NCBI RefSeq assembly: GCF_023061135.1
Contig: NZ_JAKGAN010000003.1
Location: 291,068 to 355,067, forward strand
DNA from: Chromohalobacter sarecensis
GTDB lineage: Bacteria; Pseudomonadota; Gammaproteobacteria; Pseudomonadales; Halomonadaceae
Direction of reading: 5' to 3'
Length of the DNA stretch: 64,000 nucleotides
Shown: positions 17,451 to 26,467 of the stretch, one piece after another
How the letters are laid out: each line of letters opens with the position of its first letter
Position numbering within the stretch: the stretch's first letter is position 1
Notes under the pieces: generated by a model
Seen by the model: only the letters and a program-made list of their open reading frames with translations
Told to the model about the DNA's origin: nothing
Database searches by the model: none
Made by a program: the position numbers and the translations under genes

Positions 17451-18110
17451 ATGGCTCAGACAGATACAGTGACGCGCATTCTCGATACCGCCGAGGTCCT
17501 GTTCGCCGAGCGGGGGTTCGCCGAGACCTCGCTACGGACCATCACCAGCAAGGCCAAGGTCAATCTGGCAGCCGTCAATTACCATTTCGGGTCCAAGAAG
17601 GCGCTCATTCAGGCGGTCTTCGCGCGCTATCTCGATCCCTTTTCCGAGCGCTTTCACCAAGCCCTGGATGAGCTCGAGGTGCAATACCGGGACGAGGCCA
17701 TTCCCCTCGAGGTGTTGTTGGAGACGCTGGCGCGCACGGTGTTGGAAGTCCCCGCCGAGCGCAATAGCCTGAAGGTGTTCATGCGCTTGCTGGGGCTCGC
17801 CTATACCCAGGCCCAGGGCCACTTGCGCCGTTACATCCAGGAACACTATGGCAATGTGTTCTCGCGCTTCAGCGACCTGGTGCGTCGTGCCACGCCGGAA
17901 CTGCCCGAGGCGGAACGCTTCTGGCGGTTACACTTCATGCTGGGCACGGTGATCTTCACGTTGTCGGGTCTCGATGCCTTGCGCGATATCGCCGACAAGG
18001 ATTATCACGAGCATGTCAGCGTGCGCGATTTGATTCGGCGTCTGCGCCCGGTGGTCGTGGCCGGCATGCAGGCGCCACTGCCCGATGATGCGCTGAAGGT
18101 GGCGGGATGA
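17451..18110 (+). CDS. psrA: TetR-family regulator PsrA (long-chain fatty-acid sensor)
   Basis: This 219-residue repressor has an N-terminal TetR helix-turn-helix (ILDTAEVLFAERGFAETSLR, then VNLAAVNYHFGSKKALIQAV). It is nearly the same as Pseudomonas PsrA over this region, and similar later in FMRLLGLAYTQAQGHLRRYI and the FWRLHFMLG segment. In Pseudomonas PsrA represses beta-oxidation genes, activates rpoS and is released by long-chain fatty acids. The lexA-psrA-nagZ neighbourhood is also that of Pseudomonas. A self-operator lies at 17420-17431. The stop overlaps the next gene by four bases. Confidence 0.9.
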   Translation: MAQTDTVTRILDTAEVLFAERGFAETSLRTITSKAKVNLAAVNYHFGSKKALIQAVFARYLDPFSERFHQALDELEVQYRDEAIPLEVLLETLARTVLEVPAERNSLKVFMRLLGLAYTQAQGHLRRYIQEHYGNVFSRFSDLVRRATPELPEAERFWRLHFMLGTVIFTLSGLDALRDIADKDYHEHVSVRDLIRRLRPVVVAGMQAPLPDDALKVAG

Positions 18111-18628
18111 TGCGAACGCCACAACTCGCCGATCTGCCCCCCGAACAAGGTATCTGGCTGGACATCGATCTCGGCGCGCAGTCGCTGACGATCCGTGAAG
18201 GGGACGCGTGCCGCGAGACGTTCGCGATTTCCTCGGGCGCTCATGGTGTCGGGCAGCACGAGGGCAGCGGGCAAACGCCTGTCGGTTGGCATTACGTGCG
18301 CGCGGTTATCGGTAATGGACTGCCACCCGGCAGTGTCTTTCGCGGACGGCGTCCCACCGGCGAGGTGTTGACGCCCGAACTGGCCCGTACTCACCCTGAG
18401 CGGGATTGGATATTGACGCGTATCCTGTGGTTGTGTGGTCTGGAAAGGGGCGTCAACCGCGGGGGCGATGTCGATAGCCAGCGCCGTTATATATACCTGC
18501 ACGGCACGCCCGCCGAGGAGCCGATGGGGACGCCGGCCTCGCACGGCTGTATTCGGCTGCGTGACGAGGCATTGCTGACTGTATTGGAAGCCGCGCCGGC
18601 CGGCACGCCGGTCTGGTTGCATGACTGA
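18107..18628 (+). CDS. L,D-transpeptidase (YkuD domain), no signal peptide
   Basis: This 173-residue protein has the YkuD catalytic motif: His in YIYLHGTP and the Cys region SHGCIRL near residue 145. Such enzymes form or exchange 3-3 crosslinks or attach lipoproteins to peptidoglycan, using the catalytic Cys. The N terminus (MMRTPQLADLPPEQGIWLDI) shows no signal peptide or membrane helix, which is odd for an enzyme that must reach the periplasm. The gene overlaps psrA (ATGA) and precedes nagZ, so a link to peptidoglycan recycling in the cytoplasm is possible. Confidence 0.85.
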   Translation: MMRTPQLADLPPEQGIWLDIDLGAQSLTIREGDACRETFAISSGAHGVGQHEGSGQTPVGWHYVRAVIGNGLPPGSVFRGRRPTGEVLTPELARTHPERDWILTRILWLCGLERGVNRGGDVDSQRRYIYLHGTPAEEPMGTPASHGCIRLRDEALLTVLEAAPAGTPVWLHD

Positions 18629-18711
18629 AGAGGGTGTTTACACAGGGGCTGCGCTCGACGTCATGCCGCTCACCGCATAGAATCCTTCCTCCATTTGCCA
18701 GGAGCGCGACG

Positions 18712-19734
18712 ATGACCCAACCTCTCGGCCCGGTCATGCTGGACATCGAAGGTACCCAACTCAGCGACGATGAACGCCGTCTTCTGGCTCGCCCCGAGAT
18801 CGGTGGGGTAATCCTCTTCCAGCGCAATACGCATGATGCCGAGCAAGTGCGAGCCTTGACCCGGGCGATTCGCGACGTGCGCCCGGATATGCTGCTGGCG
18901 ATCGACCAGGAAGGTGGGCGTGTCCAACGCCTACGCGATGGCGTGACGCGGTTGCCGTCCATGGCGACGCTGGCAGCCGGGTATGCCGAGATGCCCGATG
19001 CGGCGCGCGCCCTGGTCCACGAAACCGGCTGGCTGTTGGGCATGGAGATGGCGGCCTGCGGTTTCGACATTACCTTCGCCCCGGTGCTCGATGTCGACGA
19101 TCAGCATTCGCCGGCTATCGGTGATCGTAGTTTTTCCGCCGATCCCGACATCGTCACGGTGCTTGGCGAGGCCTTCATCGATGGGTTGCACGAGGCCGGC
19201 ATGATCGCCGTGGGGAAGCACTTCCCCGGGCATGGCGGCGTCAGTCTCGATTCACATCATGCTTTGCCCGAGGACACGCGCTCACTATCCGCGTTGCGCG
19301 AGCATGATCTGGTGCCCTTCAAGACGCTCTCCGGCAAGCTGGATGCCGTGATGCCGGCGCATGTGGTGTATACCGCGTTCGATTCGCGCCCGGCGGGCTT
19401 TTCCCCTTCCTGGCTAGGTATGTTGCGCGAGGAACTCTCCTTCAAAGGCGTGGTCTTTTCCGATGACCTGAGCATGGCCGGCGCCCACGTGGCCGGGTCA
19501 CCCTCGGCGCGTGCCGAGGCCGCCTGGGCGGCAGGGTGTGACATGGTACTGGTGTGTAATGATCGTTCTGCGGCGCTCGAAGTGCTCGATGTGGCGGCCG
19601 GGCATTCTTCCAAGCGTCTGGGCAAGTTGCGTTACGGCCGGGCCCGCCCCGAGCTTGAGACGCTGCCGGCGTTGGCGCGTTGGCGTCGTGCGCATGCCCG
19701 TCTCGAAGCACTCTCGGAAACGCCCTCGCACTGA
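18712..19734 (+). CDS. nagZ: Beta-N-acetylhexosaminidase (GH3)
   Basis: This cytoplasmic peptidoglycan-recycling enzyme removes GlcNAc from GlcNAc-anhydroMurNAc peptides, making the signal for AmpC induction where an AmpR system exists. The 340-residue protein has GGVILFQRN, the binding motif IDQEGGRVQRL, KHFPGHG with the catalytic His, and the nucleophile Asp in VVFSDDLSMAG. ATG 18712 is chosen for its upstream CAGGAG. The neighbouring gene order matches Pseudomonas lexA-psrA-nagZ. Confidence 0.95.
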   Translation: MTQPLGPVMLDIEGTQLSDDERRLLARPEIGGVILFQRNTHDAEQVRALTRAIRDVRPDMLLAIDQEGGRVQRLRDGVTRLPSMATLAAGYAEMPDAARALVHETGWLLGMEMAACGFDITFAPVLDVDDQHSPAIGDRSFSADPDIVTVLGEAFIDGLHEAGMIAVGKHFPGHGGVSLDSHHALPEDTRSLSALREHDLVPFKTLSGKLDAVMPAHVVYTAFDSRPAGFSPSWLGMLREELSFKGVVFSDDLSMAGAHVAGSPSARAEAAWAAGCDMVLVCNDRSAALEVLDVAAGHSSKRLGKLRYGRARPELETLPALARWRRAHARLEALSETPSH

Positions 19735-19785
19735 CCCCGCCACTGACTACCAGCGTAGCCACCTGTACTAGAAGGAAGGATCTTC

Positions 19786-21099
19786 GTGTTTGATTTTTTC
19801 TCTCCCGTGATGGATTGGGTTCAAACCACTCTCGGCATGCCGCTGTGGGTGGCGGCGATTGGTTTGGTTATCGCCCTGACGCTGATCGTCGACCTGGTGA
19901 GCTGGGTTGTCATCTGGCGTCTCGGGCCGTTATTGGAGAAGACCAACAATCGTTGGGCAGACATCCTGATCAAGGCACTGCGACGCCCGTTGCGCCTCTG
20001 GATCTGGCTGATGGGTGTCACTCTCTGCCTGACCGTGGTTCGTTATCACTGGGAGATCGAGTGGGCGGAGGGGCATCTGACCCAGGCGCGCGCCGTCATT
20101 ACGTTGCTCTTGCTGGCCTGGGCGGGGCTCAGGGCCGTGAAGCTTCTCGAAAAACGTCTGGTGTTTCCGCCAGCGGGGCATCGTGGCAAGTCCATGGATG
20201 CCGATACGGCATCGGCCGTGGCCAAGATATTGGGCGCGGTGGTCGTCGTCATCATCGGGTTGTTGATTCTCACGAGCTTGGGTGTCTCGCCTTCGGGTGT
20301 GGCCGCCTTCGGTGGGGCTGGCGGGCTGATCATCGGCTTCGCCGCCAAAGATATGCTGGCCAATTTCTTGGGTGGATTAATGATTCACCTGGACAAGCCG
20401 TTTCGCGTCGGCGACTGGATCAAATCTCCAGATCGCGATATCGAAGGGGTCGTGGAAGATATCGGCTGGCGCTTGACGCGCATCCGCACCTTCGCGTCGC
20501 GTCCGATCTATATCCCCAACTCCGCCTTCAGCAGCCTGGTGCTCGAGAACCCCTCACGCATGTGGAATCGGCGCCTATACGAAACCATCCGGGTGCGTTA
20601 TACCGATATCGAGCGTGTGTCTGACATCGTCAAGGCAATCCGCTCAATGCTCGATGCGCATGATGACGTGGATACCGATGAGCAAACTCTGGTGTACTTC
20701 CAGAGCTATGGTGAACATGCGCTGGAGTTGATCGTGTATGCCTTTGCCAAGACCACTGACTGGGCCGAATTCCAGTCGATGAAGCAGGACATTCTGTTGC
20801 GTGTCTACGATATCGTTCGCGAGCATGAAGCACGTCTGGCATTGCCCGCTTCCGAATTGCATATTGCTGGCCCGGTGGCGATCACCGACGAAACGAGCGG
20901 TGATAGTGTGCAGAACGAGGCCGGCAATAATGACGCCGATGCCGGTGACGATCAGAACGCGACATCCGGTACCACCCACTCGCAAGCGGCGTCCGACCGC
21001 GAGGCGCCCTATACATCGTCTCGCCAGCGTTCGCGCAATGCCGGACGAGGCGAAGTGAATGAAGCTTCCCAGGATCACGACCAGGAATCCGATGCCTAA
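19786..21099 (+). CDS. Small-conductance mechanosensitive channel, MscS family
   Basis: This 437-residue inner-membrane channel releases solutes on hypo-osmotic shock. It has about four N-terminal helices, then the pore helix region VAAFGGAGGLIIGFAAKDML and the beta domain with KPFRVGDWIK and PIYIPNSAFSSLVLENPSR. The last 70 residues are a hydrophilic, low-complexity tail rich in Asp, Asn, Ala and Ser, longer than in E. coli MscS. The start is a GTG with GAAGGAAGGA before it. It overlaps hpt by eight bases. Confidence 0.9.
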   Translation: MFDFFSPVMDWVQTTLGMPLWVAAIGLVIALTLIVDLVSWVVIWRLGPLLEKTNNRWADILIKALRRPLRLWIWLMGVTLCLTVVRYHWEIEWAEGHLTQARAVITLLLLAWAGLRAVKLLEKRLVFPPAGHRGKSMDADTASAVAKILGAVVVVIIGLLILTSLGVSPSGVAAFGGAGGLIIGFAAKDMLANFLGGLMIHLDKPFRVGDWIKSPDRDIEGVVEDIGWRLTRIRTFASRPIYIPNSAFSSLVLENPSRMWNRRLYETIRVRYTDIERVSDIVKAIRSMLDAHDDVDTDEQTLVYFQSYGEHALELIVYAFAKTTDWAEFQSMKQDILLRVYDIVREHEARLALPASELHIAGPVAITDETSGDSVQNEAGNNDADAGDDQNATSGTTHSQAASDREAPYTSSRQRSRNAGRGEVNEASQDHDQESDA

Positions 21100-21673
21100 C
21101 CAATCTACTCCCGTGTGCCAGGAATCACTGGCGACCATGCGCGATGTCATGGCGCATGCCGATTGCCTCATTTCGCAGCAGGAAGTCGAGCGTGCGCTCG
21201 ATCGTATGGCGGAAGAGATCACCCAAGACCTGGGCGACAAGCTACCGGTTTTCTACTGCGTGATGAACGGCGGTCTGATCACCACCGGGCATCTACTGAC
21301 ACGGCTCGGCTTCCCGCTGGAAGTTGATTATCTACATGCGACGCGCTATCGGGGCGGTGTGCGTGGAGGCGAGCTTTTCTGGCGCGTTTCACCCGAGATT
21401 CCCATGGCCGATCGCCATGTGGTGATCGTCGACGATATCCTCGATGAAGGCACGACGCTGGCGGCGATTCTGGACTATTGTCGTCGAGCGGGGGCGGCGA
21501 GTATTGCGACGGCGGTACTCGTCGACAAGCGTCACGACCGTAAGGCCGTACCGGATCTCCAGGCGGATTATTGCAGCCTCGAAGTCGTCGATCGCTATGT
21601 GTTCGGCTTCGGTATGGACTATAAGGGCTACTGGCGCAATGCGCCGGGGATCTTCGCGCCGCGCGGTATGTGA
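21092..21673 (+). CDS. hpt: Hypoxanthine-guanine phosphoribosyltransferase
   Basis: This purine-salvage enzyme makes IMP or GMP from the free base and PRPP. The 193-residue protein has the PRPP-binding motif VVIVDDILDEGTTLAAIL, the substrate loop RYRGG and the late YVFGFGMDYKGYWRN. ATG 21092, inside the end of the mscS gene, has AGGA five bases before; the open frame extends to 21059. Confidence 0.92.
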   Translation: MPNQSTPVCQESLATMRDVMAHADCLISQQEVERALDRMAEEITQDLGDKLPVFYCVMNGGLITTGHLLTRLGFPLEVDYLHATRYRGGVRGGELFWRVSPEIPMADRHVVIVDDILDEGTTLAAILDYCRRAGAASIATAVLVDKRHDRKAVPDLQADYCSLEVVDRYVFGFGMDYKGYWRNAPGIFAPRGM

Positions 21674-21731
21674 GTAAGCGCTCTGCCGCCATAAAGCCAT
21701 CGTCTTTTCGCAGCACAAGGTGAGGGGGGTG

Positions 21732-22835
21732 ATGACGGAATCCGAGGTAACCTTCGAAGAGCAGCCCACGCGTGACGGCGGGCGCATCGGTATCGCCACG
21801 CTGAATGCGCCCGGCAGTCTCAATGCCTTGTCACTGGCGATGATCACCTCGCTGCATGCCAAGCTCGACGCCTGGGTGGACGATGTATCGGTGCACGCGG
21901 TGTGGCTGCAAGGCGCGGGCGATAAGGCATTCTGCGCGGGCGGCGATGTGGTCGCCTTGTACCGCGCTATGACGCAGTCGTCCGGGGGCGAGGGAGAGGC
22001 CGCTCAGGCTTACTTCGAGGCCGAGTATCGCCTCGATCATTGCCTGCATCATTATCCCAAACCGCTCATCGTCTGGGGCGATGGCGTTGCTATGGGCGGT
22101 GGCCTGGGGCTCTTGGTCGCCGCCGATCAGCGTATCGTCACCGAGACCAGCCGCCTGGCCATGCCGGAAATCAGTATCGGTCTATATCCCGATGTCGGCG
22201 CCAGTTGGTTTTTCCAGCGTATGCCGGCAGGGGTGGGACTTTACTTGGGGGTGACCGGTGCCCAGCTCAATGCGCGCGATGCCCTCGAGCTGGGGCTCGC
22301 GGATCGCGTCATCGCCAGTGAGGCGCGGCAAGACGTGCTCAAGGCCCTGGAGCGTGCCGATTATCGCTACCCTCACCAAGCGGTCAGGGAGATCCTGCGT
22401 GGTTTCGAGACCCGGACGCTGGCGCCGCAGGCCGAGGTCATGCCGCGTCTTGATCATCTGCAGTCTCTATGTGATGCGGCGGATATCACGCAGGTGGTAC
22501 GTCGCATCCTCGACGATCCGCGTGAAGATGCCTGGCTGGCCGCCAATCGTGCACGTCTGGCGGCGGGTTGCCCTGCCACCGCGCATCTGGTGTGGCGCAT
22601 GCTATGTCGGCATCGGCATGGCAGCTTGGCGGAGACGTTTCGCGATGAGCTGATGCTGTCAGTGCAATGCTGTCGGCATACCGAGCTCGCCGAGGGCATT
22701 CGCGCGCTATTGATCGACAAGGACCGGGCGCCGCAATGGGCCTACAAGGATGTCGCCAGCGTGCCCGCGAGCTACATCGATGGCTTTTTCATGCCGCTGT
22801 GGGATGCCGAGACGCATCCGCTCGCCGATCTTTGA
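21732..22835 (+). CDS. Enoyl-CoA hydratase/3-hydroxyisobutyryl-CoA hydrolase family protein
   Basis: This 367-residue crotonase-fold protein has the oxyanion-hole segments GDKAFCAGGDVVALY and GDGVAMGGGLGLL, and MPEISIGLYPDVGASWFFQRM typical of 3-hydroxyisobutyryl-CoA hydrolases. The expected reaction is thioester hydrolysis in valine degradation. The family includes other hydrolases and hydratases, so the substrate is not certain. ATG 21732 follows AGGGGGG; the upstream in-frame GTG at 21720 is less likely. No other valine-pathway genes are nearby. Confidence 0.85.
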   Translation: MTESEVTFEEQPTRDGGRIGIATLNAPGSLNALSLAMITSLHAKLDAWVDDVSVHAVWLQGAGDKAFCAGGDVVALYRAMTQSSGGEGEAAQAYFEAEYRLDHCLHHYPKPLIVWGDGVAMGGGLGLLVAADQRIVTETSRLAMPEISIGLYPDVGASWFFQRMPAGVGLYLGVTGAQLNARDALELGLADRVIASEARQDVLKALERADYRYPHQAVREILRGFETRTLAPQAEVMPRLDHLQSLCDAADITQVVRRILDDPREDAWLAANRARLAAGCPATAHLVWRMLCRHRHGSLAETFRDELMLSVQCCRHTELAEGIRALLIDKDRAPQWAYKDVASVPASYIDGFFMPLWDAETHPLADL

Positions 22836-22861
22836 GCGTTCCGGTTCCGGCGGGTTGAGCA

Positions 22862-23695
22862 TCAACGCGGGCTGAAACGACGTGTCAGGTTGGTCTCGGC
22901 GATCATGCGCGTGGAAATCTCCTCGATGGAAAAGCGCGTGGTGTCGATATAGGGAATATGGTAGCGGCGAAACAGTGCCTCGGCCTGCTGCAGTTCCTGC
23001 ATGCATTGATCCATTGAGCAGTAGCGACTATTGGGGCGACGCTCGCTGCGAATCGCCGCGAGCCGGCGTGGGTCGATGGTCAAGGCGAATAGCTTGTGGC
23101 GATGGGGCGCCAATGCCTTGGGCATGCTCAGCATGCCGTCTTCGTCCAGGTCGTCCTCGGTCAGGGGATAGTTGGCGGCACGAATGCCGAATTGCAGCGC
23201 CAGATAGAGCGAGGTGGGCGTCTTGCCGCAACGCGAGACGCCCACCAGGATGACATCGGCCTGATCGTATTGGTGCGTGCGTGCGCCATCGTCGTTGTCG
23301 AGAGCGAAGTGCACGGCGTCGATACGGTGCATGTAGACATCGTCGCGACCGATGGCATGGGTGCGTCCCACGGTATACGTGGAATGGGTCGCCAGTTCTT
23401 CTTCGAGCGGGGCCAGGAAGGTCGAAAAGATGTCTACCTTGAAGCCCGGCGCATCGGCAATGATGGTGCGAATCGCCTGATCGACGATGGTGTCGATCAC
23501 GATGGGGCGGGCGCCGTCACGTTCGGCGGTCTGGGCAATGATGGCCGCCAGGGTGTGGGCTTTTTCCAGCGTATCGATATAGGGCTTGACCACCAAATTG
23601 AGTTCGACGCCTTCGAATTGGGCGAGCAGGCTGCGGCCCAGGGTTTCTGCGGTAATGCCGGTACCATCGGAGATGAAGTAAGCGGTGCGGGGCAT
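22862..23695 (-). CDS. ppsR: PEP synthase regulatory kinase/phosphorylase
   Basis: This bifunctional serine/threonine kinase and pyrophosphorylase (DUF299) inactivates and reactivates PEP synthase. The 277-residue protein has the N-terminal [17 protein letters not shown] and the P-loop-like [19 protein letters not shown] 23695 is selected because the ISDGTG motif is always at the N terminus; the frame is open up to 23938. It is divergent from its target gene ppsA, a standard arrangement. Confidence 0.95.
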   Translation of the reverse strand: MPRTAYFISDGTGITAETLGRSLLAQFEGVELNLVVKPYIDTLEKAHTLAAIIAQTAERDGARPIVIDTIVDQAIRTIIADAPGFKVDIFSTFLAPLEEELATHSTYTVGRTHAIGRDDVYMHRIDAVHFALDNDDGARTHQYDQADVILVGVSRCGKTPTSLYLALQFGIRAANYPLTEDDLDEDGMLSMPKALAPHRHKLFALTIDPRRLAAIRSERRPNSRYCSMDQCMQELQQAEALFRRYHIPYIDTTRFSIEEISTRMIAETNLTRRFSPR

Positions 23696-23961
23696 GGCAA
23701 TGTCCGAACGTGGCGAAAATTTTACGTCTATTCTCTGGCCCCTTGCTGGCAAGCGCAAATAGGCGTTCGTCGCGCTGGGCACGGCGACTACAAGAATCCT
23801 CGAAAATGCCGTGTTGTTGTAAAAATACTCCACCCCCTTCGCTATTAGACCAATGGTGAATAGTAGGGCCCCTTGATAGGGTACGAGCATCCGCTGCGCC
23901 CTGCGCGGTACTGGCTGTGACGACGTCGTCATCGCCACCGTCCTGACTCGAGGGGGTTCTC
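23696..23961. promoter_or_regulatory. Divergent ppsR/ppsA control region
   Basis: These 266 bases lie between the two start codons. They must hold both promoters, but I could not assign -35/-10 pairs with confidence. An AT-rich stretch near 23815-23830 and an AGGGG ribosome site (23951-23955) before the ppsA TTG are visible. No gene is seen here. Confidence 0.4.
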
Positions 23962-26352
23962 TTGGAAGAGTATATCGTTTGGTTCGATCAGCTTGGCATG
24001 GATGATGTCGAGCGGGTGGGTGGCAAGAACGCGTCGCTCGGGGAGATGATCTCCAACCTGGCGGATGCCGGCGTCACGGTACCCGGCGGGTTTGCCACCA
24101 CCGCCGTCGCCTATCGTGAATTCCTCGCGCACGAGGGACTCAACGAGCGCATCAACGAGGCGTTAGCGCGCTTGGATGTCGACGATGTCACGGTGCTGGC
24201 CGAGACAGGGGCGCGGATTCGTCAGTGGGTCATCGATACGCCATTGCCGCCGGCTTTCGAGCGGGTCCTGGCCGAGGCCTATGGCCAATTGCAGGATAAG
24301 CATCCTCACCTCAAGGCGGCGGTACGCTCCTCCGCGACGGCGGAGGATCTACCCGACGCGTCGTTCGCGGGGCAGCAGGAAACCTTCCTCAATATCGAAG
24401 GCTTCGACAACGTCAAACGCGCCGTGCACGAGGTCTTCGCTTCATTGTTCAACGATCGCGCCATTGCTTACCGCGTGCATCGTGGCTATCCCCACGAGAA
24501 CGTGGCGCTTTCCGCTGGCGTGCAGAAGATGGTGCGTTCCGAAACGGCGGCCAGTGGCGTGATGTTCACGCTCGACACCGAATCCGGGTACCGCGATGCC
24601 GTGTTCGTGACGGGTTCCTGGGGACTGGGCGAGACGGTCGTCCAGGGCGCGGTCAACCCCGATGAATTCTATGTGCACAAGCCGACGCTGGCGGCAGGGC
24701 GTCCGGCCGTGCTGCGGCGAACACTGGGCTCCAAGCTGATCAAGATGGTCTATGGCGAGGAAAGTGCCGCTGGCCGCTCGGTGAAGACCGTGGATGTACC
24801 GCACGCCGATCGCCAGCGTTTTTGTCTCGGCGACGACGAGGTCATGGCGTTGGCTCGGCAAGCGGTGACCATCGAGGAGCACTATGGACGCCCGATGGAC
24901 ATCGAATGGGCGCGCGATGGCGACGATGGCAAGCTGTACATCGTTCAGGCACGCCCTGAAACCGTGGTCTCCAACGTGGAAGGCGGCAAGCTTGAGCGCT
25001 TTCAGCTCAAGGAAAAAAGCCGTGTACTGGTAGATGGTCGAGCCATCGGTCAGCGCATCGGCCAGGGCGCAGTCAAAGTCGTGGCCAGTCCCGAGCAGAT
25101 GGATAAGGTGCATGACGGTGATGTGCTGGTGACCGACATGACCGATCCCGATTGGGAGCCGATCATGAAGCGCGCCTCGGCGATCGTCACCAACCGGGGC
25201 GGGCGTACGTGCCATGCGGCGATCATCGCCCGCGAACTGGGCATCCCCGCCGTGGTGGGCTGTGGCGATGCGACCCAGGCGCTTGCCGATGGCCGCGAGG
25301 TGACCGTGTCCTGTGCCGAGGGTGACACTGGCCATGTCTACGATGGCCTGCTGGATTACGACTGTCAGACCACGACGGTCGACAACATGCCGGCGCTGCC
25401 TTTCGATATCATGATGAACGTCGGCAATCCTGACCGTGCTTTTGGCTTTTCCAGCTTGCCCAATGCGGGCGTCGGGCTGGCACGCCTGGAGTTCATCATC
25501 AATCGCATGATCGGCGTGCATCCCAAAGCATTGATCGATTACGCCACGCTACCCGCCGACCTGCAGCAGACCATCGATCTGCGGACCGCTGGGTACGATG
25601 ACCCGGTCAGTTTTTACGTCGACCGGTTGGTGGAGGGCATTTCCACCCTGGCGGCGGCGTTCTATCCCAAACGCGTCATCGTGCGGCTCTCCGATTTCAA
25701 GTCCAACGAATACGAGAATCTCATCGGCGGCAAGCTCTACGAGCCCGGTGAAGAGAACCCGATGCTGGGGTTCCGCGGCGCCTCGCGCTATATCTCCGAG
25801 ACGTTCCGCCCGTGCTTCGAGCTGGAGTGCCGCGCCTTGAAGCGGGTTCGCGATGTCATGGGGCTCGATAATATCGAGATCATGGTGCCTTTCGTGAGAA
25901 CGCCGGAAGAAGGGCGTGAGGTCGTTTCCCTGATGGAAGCCAATGGGCTCAAGCGAGGGGCCTCTTCCTCTCCTCAGGGCCAGGGCCTGAAGATCATCAT
26001 GATGTGCGAATTGCCGGCCAATGCGCTCTTGGCGGACGAGTTCCTGGAGCATTTCGATGGCTTCTCCATCGGCTCCAATGACCTGACGCAGTTGACGCTG
26101 GGGCTGGATCGCGACTCGGGCATCGTCGCCCATCTCTTCGACGAGCGTAATCCGGCGGTCAAGAAACTGTTGGCGATGGCCATCCAGGCGTGCCGGGCAC
26201 AGGGCAAATATGTCGGCATCTGCGGTCAGGGACCGTCGGATCATCCCGAGCTCGCGAAATGGCTGATGGAGCAGGGCATCGATTCGGTGTCATTGAATCC
26301 CGATGCGGTGCTCGAAACCTGGTTCATGCTGGCCGGTGAAAAAGTCGGCTGA
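23962..26352 (+). CDS. ppsA: Phosphoenolpyruvate synthase
   Basis: This enzyme converts pyruvate and ATP to PEP, AMP and phosphate in gluconeogenesis. The 796-residue protein has the ATP-grasp N-terminal domain ([31 protein letters not shown]). The phospho-His domain has [21 protein letters not shown] with the catalytic His, and the C-terminal TIM barrel has [17 protein letters not shown]. It begins with a TTG codon: the encoded [20 protein letters not shown] aligns with family N termini, and AGGGG lies just before. The first ATG (23998) would remove 12 conserved residues. Confidence 0.95.
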   Translation: MEEYIVWFDQLGMDDVERVGGKNASLGEMISNLADAGVTVPGGFATTAVAYREFLAHEGLNERINEALARLDVDDVTVLAETGARIRQWVIDTPLPPAFERVLAEAYGQLQDKHPHLKAAVRSSATAEDLPDASFAGQQETFLNIEGFDNVKRAVHEVFASLFNDRAIAYRVHRGYPHENVALSAGVQKMVRSETAASGVMFTLDTESGYRDAVFVTGSWGLGETVVQGAVNPDEFYVHKPTLAAGRPAVLRRTLGSKLIKMVYGEESAAGRSVKTVDVPHADRQRFCLGDDEVMALARQAVTIEEHYGRPMDIEWARDGDDGKLYIVQARPETVVSNVEGGKLERFQLKEKSRVLVDGRAIGQRIGQGAVKVVASPEQMDKVHDGDVLVTDMTDPDWEPIMKRASAIVTNRGGRTCHAAIIARELGIPAVVGCGDATQALADGREVTVSCAEGDTGHVYDGLLDYDCQTTTVDNMPALPFDIMMNVGNPDRAFGFSSLPNAGVGLARLEFIINRMIGVHPKALIDYATLPADLQQTIDLRTAGYDDPVSFYVDRLVEGISTLAAAFYPKRVIVRLSDFKSNEYENLIGGKLYEPGEENPMLGFRGASRYISETFRPCFELECRALKRVRDVMGLDNIEIMVPFVRTPEEGREVVSLMEANGLKRGASSSPQGQGLKIIMMCELPANALLADEFLEHFDGFSIGSNDLTQLTLGLDRDSGIVAHLFDERNPAVKKLLAMAIQACRAQGKYVGICGQGPSDHPELAKWLMEQGIDSVSLNPDAVLETWFMLAGEKVG

Positions 26353-26391
26353 ATCGGCTGCTTCTCGAAAATTGACCTTGGAAAATGGAAA

Positions 26392-26417
26392 GGCGCGCCG
26401 AGAGGTGCGCCCTTTTT
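26392..26417 (+). terminator. ppsA terminator
   Basis: The stem GGCGCGCC/GGTGCGCC includes one G-U pair and has a GAGA loop. It is followed by CTTTTT, 40 bases after the ppsA stop. Confidence 0.85.
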
Positions 26418-26467
26418 CGGAGACGGTGCATATGTTGCGGGTGAGCGCTTGCTTCTATTAGCTCCAT

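Noticed and set aside
24442..25521. Minus-strand frame of 359 codons inside ppsA
   Set aside because: It is antisense to strongly conserved ppsA sequence and has a His-rich, motif-free product.
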